Shown here piece by piece: positions 30,882-40,247 of a DNA stretch of 64,000 nt. Below the pieces are notes generated by a model that worked only from the letters and a program-made list of their open reading frames with translations, did no database searches and was not told the DNA's origin. Every line of letters begins with the position of its first letter. Within the stretch, counting starts at the first letter, position 1. Origin of the DNA: Sphaerulina vaccinii (Eukaryota; Ascomycota; Dothideomycetes; Mycosphaerellales; Mycosphaerellaceae); the NCBI GenBank assembly GCA_022570795.1, contig JAKUDP010000017.1:248001-312000 (forward strand), given 5' to 3'. A program made the position numbers and the translations under genes.

Positions 30882-32944
30882 GGAGCTTTCTATGCCTGGT
30901 GCAAGTAAACTCAAGTGTTCCGAACTGCTCTGTCAGCGAGATGAGGTGAAGTTCAATGTCTGGAAATCCATCGTGGCGGCTTACATCGAACGAACGATTG
31001 GTGTTTAACTTGATCGGGCACTATATCACTTGATCAAGACTATCTCAAAAGATTCGCTACGAACCAGCTGCACAGATGATCTCGTATCAATGTGGAGCGA
31101 CAATATCTTCTTTCTCATTCATCTTCTTACTCGTGGACTTCGTCAATACCTTAGCACCCAAACCATGGCGTGGGGTCCGTGGGGGCACTCCACATCTTGG
31201 CGCGAAGCGGAGGACCAACAGTCAAACGCGTCCAAACGCGAACCACAAACATCAACGAGCAGATTACTGTAGATTTCTACACGCCGACACGACTACTCTA
31301 CAGCTCTTGCAGCTATGGTGCCAAGATGCACAGTGATGAACATCGGCGCTCTCGGGCTCATACTGCAAATCTGACTGGAACTGGAACGCGGATTCCGCAT
31401 ACTCAAGCTTGAAGAGAACAAAAGATGTCAAGCTGTAGACTGGGCGCTTGCTATCAGAAGGATGCGTAGCTTTGGTGTCAAAACGATCTCACGCCAGCAG
31501 ACTCAATGCTTTTTCGAAACACATTCCCACCAATCGTCACTTGGAAGAATGGCCACTCCAGCTCGGCATAGCACAGCGTACAGATCATGGTCTGTGGTCG
31601 AAGCGTCCAGCTACTCGGTCCTGAACCAACTTGGTCTAGTTGAAGACTACTTCACCTATTCTTTCAAGGTATCTGGTTGAGTGGCATGGCGAATGGGATT
31701 CAGAAAAGGGTGTTGCTTCCCTGGCAGCTTCAATAACGTGTGTCAACGTGTCAACTCATCTGGTCGAGTGCGCGAGCGACTCCGGCCTTCATTACTCTGG
31801 GGTCCGTAGTACCAACGACGATATACACGAAGCCATGTCCCTCTATTACATCCTGGAGTCTTGAAGCATGCTGGCAGACTGTACGGAGGCCCTGTCGCCG
31901 GTCCGAAATAGCCCGAAGCTCTTGTGGGTCCCACAACAACAATTTCGCTGAATTCCTCGATCGACAGACAGCGCCAGAGCTAGACCACTATATACTACTG
32001 AAACGAAACATTAATCATCAAGCAAGCAGCTTTCGTGGTGTAGTGTAAGCATAGAATATCGCCTATTACATCCACGACCATGCACTAATTGCTTCTATAG
32101 TGGTTGTGAGTAAACCCGCGCTGGTCTTCCATTGTCCAATTGCTAATGAACGATAGATCACATCTGTCTAACAACGCATTCATTGCCTGTTCCACAGAAG
32201 GTCTTGGTAAGCCTACAACTCCACTACGAAACATGTGAGCCTTAAGCTAATCTTCGGCAGGGATCGAATCCCAACGAAAGTAACAAGTCGTACGCGCTCC
32301 TGTTGTCCTGATTGTTCACTCAATTCAGCTTGTCTTTTTGCCTTTTGGTTCCTGTGCAAGCTGTCTTGGTTGTTCTATCAACTCAGCTTGTCTTTTTGAC
32401 ACTTTTGCTCGAGTTTTGCTGCTTAACGTTCAGGCTCAGACAGCCTCTCAGACGTCCGTGGAAGGCCCAACATCAGCTCAGTTGTACTGGAGTAGTTGAC
32501 AAGGTTGTGTATCTCACGGACTGCATCCATTTTCTTTTACTAGAGTTTCTGCTGCAGGAGCCGACGACTACCACAACCGATCGGACAATCTTACCAGTCT
32601 ATGTCCCAAACACGCCAATTGGGAACGATACTGGAGCTGCTCCAGATTCTGGAACGAACTCACGCTCGGAAATAGGGTCTTATCGATCGTGGCACGCCCA
32701 GCACATGCAGACGGCAACGATGTGCTCTACTTCACAATTCCAGCACTATTTTATACGGCTATGTGCTCGTGACAAGACTGTCATGCTCGTGACAATGCTT
32801 CGATTGCATTGTTTTTGTAGTGCGGCAGGTGCGAAAATGTGAGTGAATGCCAAGTCCGAAGCAGGAGCGATCAACTTCACGTACCGTTCAGTACGTGCGC
32901 CAGTAAAATTGCTAGCACGACCACGATACGAGCATGATCGTACC
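30882..32944. other. 2-kb gene-poor region with short direct repeat
   Basis: No gene is supported. A 21-base direct repeat with one mismatch (TCAAYTCAGCTTGTCTTTTTG) lies at 32320-32340 and 32378-32398. ORFs are short and motif-free. The stretch lies before the permease relic and may be decayed coding or transposon DNA that I cannot identify. Confidence 0.4.
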
Positions 32945-33265
32945 ATTTTGTGTAGCGTCGCGGTCTTGTTCTCCTACATCTCGACGATATCGTGCCTGGT
33001 CCGGAGACGGACATGCGGCGCCTCATTGCCACCAAGATGCTTAACGCTGGGAAGATATGGGCTGTCAATCAACGTTGCGTCTCTGGTATTTCTGCTCCCC
33101 ACCATGCTCTTCTACTTCTGGCCGCTTGCACAACCTGTTACGCCTGTCAACCTCAACTGGAGCGCGGTCATATTCTGCGTGGTCCTACTTATTGCCGCTA
33201 TCTACTCCACTGTCCAAGCGAGGCATGAGTACACTGGGCCTGTCGTCCAGGTAAAGAGAGACTGA
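32945..33265 (+). pseudogene. 3' fragment of an amino-acid/choline permease (APC family)
   Basis: An open stretch encodes the last two helices and tail of a fungal APC-superfamily permease: SYISTISCLVRRR, then LTLGRYGLSINVASLVFL, NLNWSAVIFCVVLLIAAIYS and a hydrophilic end TGPVVQVKRD before the stop. The order and spacing match the C-termini of GABA/choline-type permeases. The preceding ten or so helices are not found upstream, so this is a relic or an exon left after deletion. Codon use still looks coding-like, suggesting a recent loss. Confidence 0.65.
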
Positions 33266-34029
33266 AGAGACGGTGTACTTTGTCTTGCTCCTTTGCATCT
33301 TGTGGCGGATTGTGGAGTCTCCAGTGTTCGCATCAGGCAGGCGCTTTTACGGATCTCTGACTGCTCGATTGACGAATTTGGCAGTCAAGCAGGCGGTCGG
33401 ATGGGTGTTAAGTTAGTCAAGCATAGGCCTATTCAGTTAGACGATCAGGCAAGCGCTTGACCTACCTTCGAATGTGATTCTCCTGGGCATTCGGACGTCT
33501 TTAGTTCGATCGTCGAAACGAGTCTCGAAAGCGGAGGTGAGTTGATAGTAGTCGCTATACAAAATCAGAAATATCGACATTTCCGGAATATCGTTAATTC
33601 GGTTTTTTCGTAGATCGGCTTTGCTGCTTTGAACCGATCGACGTATAAACTTCCAAACATTCATAAAGCAACGAGGAGTATAGCGTGAGCTATATTGCGA
33701 ACCTATCCGAGGCACCTCGTCGTCGTCCCAGGAGATTCGGGCAACCCTAAGTCCTTAGTAAGCTCGATCGATCTCAAGGACAATGCCTTACTTATCACGC
33801 TGTTTTCCTCTGAGATAGCCTGCTTAAGCAGTCACTCAAGGAGTCAGTCATACGGAGACCAGATTAGACAATCAAGCGTATGCTCATTGTGACAGTTAAG
33901 CGAGAGGCAATCAAGTCAATCAGCGCCTGCTTTCTTGATGCGAATACTGTGTGGAGCGACTAGGCAATGGGAATCTTTAATGGAAGAGTATCGCTAAGCT
34001 GAACATCAAGCCTGACCACATGTCTCGAT
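33266..34029. other. Intergenic region
   Basis: About 760 bases with many CAATCAAG/CAAGCGCTT-like short motifs and locally AT-rich sequence, but no gene or clear repeat unit. Confidence 0.4.
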
Positions 34030-35964
34030 TTAGGCGCGTGCGATCGAGTTGCTGCGTACTCCACCTGTCACAACATTGCCATCGTCTTGCGGAACATCCT
34101 GTAGATTTTCGTATTGCACATTAGATGATTCGCTAGCCTCATCTTTCTTGATGATGTTGCGAGCACCTTTGTTGAGTCGAAGGTTGTCTGCAGTGACAAG
34201 CTCTTCCGGCGGCGGTGGCACCCACTTGCTGGACTTCCATGGCTTGACTTCAAGCAAGAACTACATATAGTGTTAGCAGTGGTTGTCTATTCGCTATGTC
34301 GCATGCACATACCATTGTGTCAATCTCCTCGAGCGACTTTCCAGTTGTCTCAGGTAGGAAGAAGTAGATGACCAGGACAGCAATAAAGTTGCAGGCTGTG
34401 AAAAGGTAGCCGTAGGAGAAGCCGATATCTGCCTCGATGAAAGGCGTCGCGAAGCCGATGAAGAAGTTGAATGCCTGTCTCTCGCGTCAGTCTCTGCTAA
34501 GTGCCATCAGTAAGCAGAAGAGGTCTTACCCAGTTCGACGCGGCGCAGAAAGCGATAGATGTGCTGCGATACCGCGAAGGATAGATCTCAGATGTGACAG
34601 CCCATGCCTATGATTGCTGGTTAGTAGATTTATACAATGCAGCATATTGTGAGTGCTTACCATCGGACCCCAGGTCGATGCGAAGGCCGCAATGAACAGA
34701 CAAGCGAAGACGATCATAACGTAGCCGATCGAACTGCGATTGTTGCCGGCCTCATCCTCGAGCGCAAAATAGCCAAGAGATGCAAACACCATGAAGCACA
34801 TGAACATCCAGCCGGCACCTATCGTCAGGCACTTTCTACGTCCGAACTTCTCCACCATGTAGAGACCAGGGAATGTGGTGATCACATTCACGGCTCCCAA
34901 GATGATCTGCGTCACGAATGGGTTCTCCAAGCCGACTGCCGCAAAGATGGTAGTCCCGTAGTAGAAGAAGAAGTTAGCTCCTGTCATTTGCTGCAGTGCC
35001 TGAATAGTCATGCCCAAGATGGTGCGGTAGAACATGCGCGGCCCAGTAAAGACTTCCCAGATAGAATGGTCGCCACCTTCCTGCTCGATGCGAAGCTTCT
35101 CCTGCATCTCTTCAAGCTGCCTCTTCACGACTTTGTGGCGAGGGCTGATGCCATAGAACTTGGCGATGCTAGCAGCTGCGGTATCAATTCTGCCAAACCT
35201 GAAGTCGTGACGAGGAGTCTCGGGAAAGAACAGAATTCCAAGACCAAGCACAAGAGCCCACAAGTAGGAGAGACCGACTGGGATTCTCCAAGAAGCAGTG
35301 CCCTCGATTCTCTCGGTGCCGAAATTGATCAGGTAGGCGATGAGAATGCCAATGGTGATGAACAGTTGGTAACAGCAGACAATGGCTCCTCTGAGATGCG
35401 TACTCCTTGGTATGCAGGTACCATAACGATGAGTCCTCCGATCGCGAAACCAGAGATGATCCGACCAAGCATCATAATCCACCAGAAAGGATACTGCGCT
35501 GCGATCTGGAAGCAATTACCAATGATGAAAATGATCCACCATAAGCACACCGAGTACTTTCGACCAAGTCTTCTGTTGTTCGCGAGTGGTCCGGCAATGA
35601 GAGCGCCTACGAGAGTTCCGAGAGATAGCGTAGCCACCAGAAGACCAACTCGGGTCGGAGAGAGTTCCAGAGTGTCGCGATTGTCAGCAAACTGGTATCG
35701 GAAGTCGTCCATTTGCAAGAATCCACTGATCTGACCTAGTTCATGTCAGCTTTAAGCTTATATTCTCGAGGCTCTAGGTTTCTGACCAGTATCGTAACCG
35801 AAGCAGATACCACCGATCGACACGACAACAGTCATGAAGAATGTGCGGGCTGTCATGAATGGTACTTTGCTGTCATCGTCAAAGGTTGCTGCCGAGGGCA
35901 GTGCGGGCACTCCGTTGTTGTCTTCTGATGGCGTCCTCGAGGACTTCGCATCTTTCTCAGACAT
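34030..35964 (-). pseudogene. MFS sugar-porter transporter with internal frameshift
   Basis: Sugar/H+ symporter-type major facilitator. Exons: 35964-35787, 35735-34661, 34607-34530, 34474-34313 and 34260-34030; introns of 51, 53, 55 and 52 nt. Signature blocks are present: GGICFGYDTG-QISGFLQ, FFPETPRHDFRFGR, EKFGRRKCLTIG, TWGPM-AWAVTSEIYPSRYR and PETTGKSLEEIDTM. In exon 2, near 35400-35410, the frame changes between VMVPAYQG and HLRGAIVCCYQL. Relatives as I recall them have about five residues (ECSPK-like) there, while only 5 bases remain, so about 10 bases appear deleted. No intron fits. Everything else is intact, so this is either a recent null allele or a sequence error. Confidence 0.75.
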
Positions 35965-37210
35965 GGTGCGTGTTGGACGTGTAGTGCCTGCTTATTTTCT
36001 GGAGCAGCTCGAGTGTCGGACGAGCCTACATATAAGTGGGAACCATACTTACTGCCCGCGGAACCAACACCAATGCCAATATGGAGCCAAACAGATCTCT
36101 CCTGCAAGCTACGCTGCTATGCAGCCGCCAAGCTGGACGTCATACTGCTGGTATATTGTCCTCCGCCATCACGCGACACATTGGTGGCCGCTTCACGGGA
36201 GGAAGGCAGTTCGACATTGGCGTCATACTTTGCCTGGGCATCGAGAATTCTGCCGGAATGGCCAATGGTGGAGTTCTGCCACTGAGACCGCACGTGGAGA
36301 GTGTAGACAAGCATAAGGACGCTTCTTGGTATGACATAGAGACAAACCCGCGGCGCGTGTTTGTGGTCTTGAAGGATTCGTATCACGGACTGTCAAGGCT
36401 AGCATCATAGCTTTTGGCACAGCATAATGTCGAAAGGCCCATCTTGGGCGTGGCAGCGTATTCGAGACGTTCGTATCGTGAGTCTTGAAGGAGGCAGAAG
36501 TGTTCGAGATGGCATGGAGAGAAAAAAAGTCCGTGCGGCCTTGGCGGTGGGCAAAGAAAACATCGCGTCTCTCTCTTTTTCTCCTTCATTCATTCCGACT
36601 AACAACGAGGTCATCACTGTCTCGTGTGTCACCTCTTCCGCAGAGAGCAAGAGACTTCTCAGCTGGTGAAGATGCATGTCGATACGCGACAAGTCCCAGC
36701 CTTGCAATCTGGACGGATTTCTGATGCGCCTGGAACTCTCCTGGAGTGCAGAAGCACATAAGGAGATGGAGCTTTCCAGAGTCTGGTGTATATCAACGGA
36801 ATCACGCATTCGGCTCAACAACGCTATCGACAGGTACATCGACTGGAACGCAAGATCGTACCTTGGCGAACCACAAACTCAGAAGAAAAGGCCTTGCCTG
36901 ACACCACATGATCGAACATCAGATTTGTCGCTGTACTCGAGTGATTTGTACCAATGACATAACTCCAGAGTGCCGCGGTTGACAAGGATACAGATTGTAC
37001 AACATTCGATATCAGTCTCTTGCAGTAATAAAGCAAAGATTGAACATATGTTTCGGCTCAAGCTTCGCCGAGATCGGCGACCCCTCTCGCACTCCAGAAC
37101 CATACTAGCATTCGCCAACTTACTGCTGTCATTGACACGCCTGGCAATAGTGATGAAAGCGATGCTCGAGAGCACGACTTGCTGAACGCAAGCTACTGAC
37201 GAGGACCAGA
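35965..37210. other. Intergenic region, divergent genes
   Basis: About 1.2 kb between the sugar transporter and the CoA-transferase. Many ORFs on both strands overlap one another without motifs. No gene called. Confidence 0.45.
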
Positions 37211-38479
37211 ATGTTCTCCTTTACCATCCAGCTCGCCAGATCGCGTAGCATTCACACATTACGTGACAAGAACGTGTTGCCAGTCTACAAATCGAAGCAA
37301 GCTCTACGACTAGTGTCCACTCGATCTCGAACCACTTCCACCTTACCGCTATCAGGACTCCTTGTTGTATCTCTCGAACAAGCAATCGCAGGACCATTCT
37401 GCACCCGCCAACTAGCCGACCTTGGAGCACGCGTAATAAAGGTCGAACGTCCGGGCTCAGGCGACTTCAACCGCCATCACGACATCCGAGTCAAGGGTCT
37501 CTGCAGTCACTTCGTCTGGACGAATCGCAGTAAGGAAAGTCTAGCACTGGACCTCAAGAATTCAAATGACCTCTCCGCTCTCAAGAAGATCATCGCGAAA
37601 GCAGACGTCCTAGTCCAGAATTTGGCTCCAGGCGCCACAGAACGTATGGGTCTCAGCTATAATGCCTTAAAAGAACGACACCCTGGCTTGATCGTATGCG
37701 ACATCAGCGGCTATGGGAGCACAGGCCCGTACAAGGATAAGAAAGCCTACGATCTTCTCATCCAGGCTGAATCCGGCTTCCTCTCCGTAACAGGAAGTCC
37801 TGGCCAACCAGCAAAATCTGGGATTAGTATAGCTGATATCGCAGCTGGAACTACAGCTTACAATAACATTCTCGCTGCCATCATTCAACGTGGAAAGACC
37901 GGCAAAGGTTGCAGGTTAGATGTGAGTATGTTAGAGGCTATGGCGGAATGGATGTCTTTTCCGATGTACTATGCCTATGACGGAGCTCCTGCGCCTGCTC
38001 TGGCTGGTGCTGAACATGCGAGTATCTATCCCTATGGACCGTTTGAGGCCAGCGATGGAGTTGTGATGTTGGGGATGCAGAACGAGAGGGAATGGGGGAT
38101 CTTCTGCACTCAGGTACTAGACAAGGCAAAGCTGTTGGAAGACAGTAGGTTCGTGAGCACGAGTAAGAGATCGGAGAATAGAAGGGAGTTAAAGAACATC
38201 ATTGAAGAAGTGTTCAGCAAGTTTTCCGCCGATGAAGTCTTGGCCAGACTGCAGACTGCTGGGATTGCAAATGCTCGAGTGACGGATATGCCTGGGTTGT
38301 GGAGCCATGAACAGCTCAAAGCTAGAGATCGGTGGAGTGAGGTGGACACGCCGAATGGCAAGATACCAGCTTTGAAGCCTGCTGGTGCTGCGGATACTAT
38401 GGAAGTACGAATGGATTCAATACCACGAGTGGGAGAACATAGTGAAGCTTTATTCAAAGAGTTCGGCATCGAACGTTGA
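37211..38479 (+). CDS. Class III CoA-transferase (CaiB/BaiF, SUGCT-like), mitochondrial
   Basis: Single exon, 422 residues. Moves CoA between carboxylic acids, for example succinyl-CoA to glutarate or hydroxymethylglutarate in the mitochondrial human relative SUGCT. The first 45 residues are rich in Arg/Ser/Lys with no acids early on (MFSFTIQLARSRSIHTLR), a likely mitochondrial presequence. Family blocks: VVSLEQAIAGPFCTRQLADL, RVIKVERPGSGD, and the catalytic Asp181 in KKAYDLLIQAESGF after ISGYGSTGPY. The C-terminus GEHSEALFKEFGI is typical. The exact CoA donor and acceptor cannot be told. Confidence 0.92.
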   Translation: MFSFTIQLARSRSIHTLRDKNVLPVYKSKQALRLVSTRSRTTSTLPLSGLLVVSLEQAIAGPFCTRQLADLGARVIKVERPGSGDFNRHHDIRVKGLCSHFVWTNRSKESLALDLKNSNDLSALKKIIAKADVLVQNLAPGATERMGLSYNALKERHPGLIVCDISGYGSTGPYKDKKAYDLLIQAESGFLSVTGSPGQPAKSGISIADIAAGTTAYNNILAAIIQRGKTGKGCRLDVSMLEAMAEWMSFPMYYAYDGAPAPALAGAEHASIYPYGPFEASDGVVMLGMQNEREWGIFCTQVLDKAKLLEDSRFVSTSKRSENRRELKNIIEEVFSKFSADEVLARLQTAGIANARVTDMPGLWSHEQLKARDRWSEVDTPNGKIPALKPAGAADTMEVRMDSIPRVGEHSEALFKEFGIER

Positions 38480-38609
38480 TTTGTTTCGAGCTACACGGGT
38501 ATCATTTCATATGCGAGTGTGCCTCCCAGCCCTACTACCTGCTTCTCCTATGCTTCGTGCTCTCAAATGCTCCGAGCATGCACTGTACCGCCATTACTCT
38601 CTTCATGCA

Positions 38610-39608
38610 TTAGTCAAAGCGTGCAATAAGCAGATCCATCTGCTCTTCCACATTCTTCAGTCCGGTAATGACATTAGTATCTGGTCCTTTGCCTGGCGTC
38701 CATGCTGCGTGAGCGAAGTCAATCATCTTCACCTGATGAGTGGTAGGTCGCTCTTCCTCCTCTTCTTCCTCTTCTTCAACACTTTTCTTCAGCTCAAATG
38801 AAGTTGGCGCTCTCTCATCCACTCGCGGAGTCTTTGGTGGGTTTCCCATCAGTCCATCAAGCGCATCAGAGTCGCCCTCATACACGATCAAGATACTCGC
38901 ACTGTACATCCTCGACTCTGACCGCTCCAAGCTGTGTCGAGCCTTTGTGATTTCTGCCAGAATGGTCTCAAGGAGATCGCGTGCATCACCTTTGCTGACA
39001 CCACTTGAGAGTCCACTGAAGAATGTTGCGAACCCATCCTTCACGTTGTCCTTGTTAAATTGGCGTCCATAAAACTTGTCGTAAATGTCAAAGTCCTTCC
39101 CATTCCAGACTTTCATGCCCGCAATCCGGAAGTTGAGAGAACCGCTCGTCGTCTCACTAGCGACCTTGTCCAATCGTTCTGCCTTCTCCGGCTTGGTGTT
39201 CTCCGGGTCGTACAATATCGCGCCAAGCTTCAGATCTAGTACGTTCGCCTTCTTGAATCCAGCTTCCAGATTCTCGAGCACAATGGATGTTTGTGTATCG
39301 AGCGCTTTGCCATGGAGAAGGTTCTTGTCTTTTTGCTCTCGTGTCAAGTCCGATTGTGTTACGTCAGGCACAATTGTAGGAGTGCCAAGACTCAGAGTTC
39401 CCATGAAAGTTGGCATCAATTCGTAAAACTTTGGGTGTTGGTTAAGCGATTCTTGGTAGAAAGCGACTTCCGCATCGGTGCAAGGCTTGATGATGAGCTC
39501 GCCAGACTCGTCTAGCAGAACTCCGTCGTGACCGGCAGCGGCATTCTCGAAGGCTTTGAGCTTGGCTTGATCGAGCTGCTTCTGCTGAGGTGGCGCCGGC
39601 GATGCCAT
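38610..39608 (-). CDS. Inositol polyphosphate kinase (IPK/IPMK family)
   Basis: Phosphorylates inositol phosphates using ATP, acting in nuclear inositol-polyphosphate signalling. Single exon, 332 residues from the ATG at 39608; in-frame ATGs at 39803 and 39833 would add 65-75 Pro-rich residues and are less likely. Motifs: NVLDLKLGAILYD (about 123-135; the PxxxDxKxG-type motif), SASILIVYEGD (SSLL-like, contacting ATP) and KMIDFAHA (IDF, metal binding). A run of nine Glu (about residue 282) sits in the insert before the IDF motif. Arg82/Ipk2-type is more likely than IP6K, but this is inference. Confidence 0.88.
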   Translation of the reverse strand: MASPAPPQQKQLDQAKLKAFENAAAGHDGVLLDESGELIIKPCTDAEVAFYQESLNQHPKFYELMPTFMGTLSLGTPTIVPDVTQSDLTREQKDKNLLHGKALDTQTSIVLENLEAGFKKANVLDLKLGAILYDPENTKPEKAERLDKVASETTSGSLNFRIAGMKVWNGKDFDIYDKFYGRQFNKDNVKDGFATFFSGLSSGVSKGDARDLLETILAEITKARHSLERSESRMYSASILIVYEGDSDALDGLMGNPPKTPRVDERAPTSFELKKSVEEEEEEEEERPTTHQVKMIDFAHAAWTPGKGPDTNVITGLKNVEEQMDLLIARFD

Positions 39609-40247
39609 TGTGCTACTGCTGTAGAGCGGCTTTGTCTTCTCTAGTCGAGGTGTGGCAAGTGGGTTGTTCGGTAGTGAGATGAGGTGAAAGTGAGGTTGTG
39701 ATATCAATGTCGGACGGCGAATCGGTTGCACAGGCCGTGAAGGATTCAGACCCACATTCGTCACTTTCGTGCCAAGGCAGGAAGGCGCCACCGCTGGGGT
39801 CATCGTTGTTAAGTGAACAGTTTCATGAAACATCACGTCAAAGGGACTCGCAAGCTGGGAACGATCACTGAGCGCACTGAGCGTGCGTCTTGTTTGTTAT
39901 GTGTATCTACCCATGCGGTCTGCAGCTGGCCACCTGATCGTGGGATATGGGCCATTCGCTGTTCATCTTGGCACGACCTACATCATGGTCCACCTCATTT
40001 GCAGATCTGCATTGCAGCTCCAGCGATAGACGCGGCTCTGCTATCTCACCGCCCACTCTGCATGCACTCCGCTTGTTCGTTCTGCACATGCAAATGCCAG
40101 GCACTCTACCTGTGCGTGGAGGTTCGTGACACATTGGAGACGTACATCGTGGGCGGGCGTAGCACGCGACACCACATGTGTAATCTGCGTGCTCGCTCAG
40201 ATCGATCATCGCGGTGCCGTTTTTGGATCGCCGTGAAGACTGTACGC
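39609..40247. other. Intergenic region between kinase and URB1 3' end
   Basis: About 640 bases. A long plus-strand open frame across 39813-40562 is mostly antisense to URB1 and motif-free. Confidence 0.4.

Noticed and set aside
32258..32275. B-box-like GGGATCGAATCCC, possible tRNA 3' end
   Set aside because: No matching acceptor or D arm upstream at a tRNA distance; TATAGTGGTT further upstream does not form a cloverleaf with it.
30882..34029. RIP-degraded transposon
   Set aside because: Local AT-richness and repeats are too weak, and I see no transposon domain or terminal repeats; a TpA/ApT index would be needed.
34637..35734. 365-codon plus-strand ORF
   Set aside because: Fully antisense to the sugar transporter; composition is that of a shadow frame.
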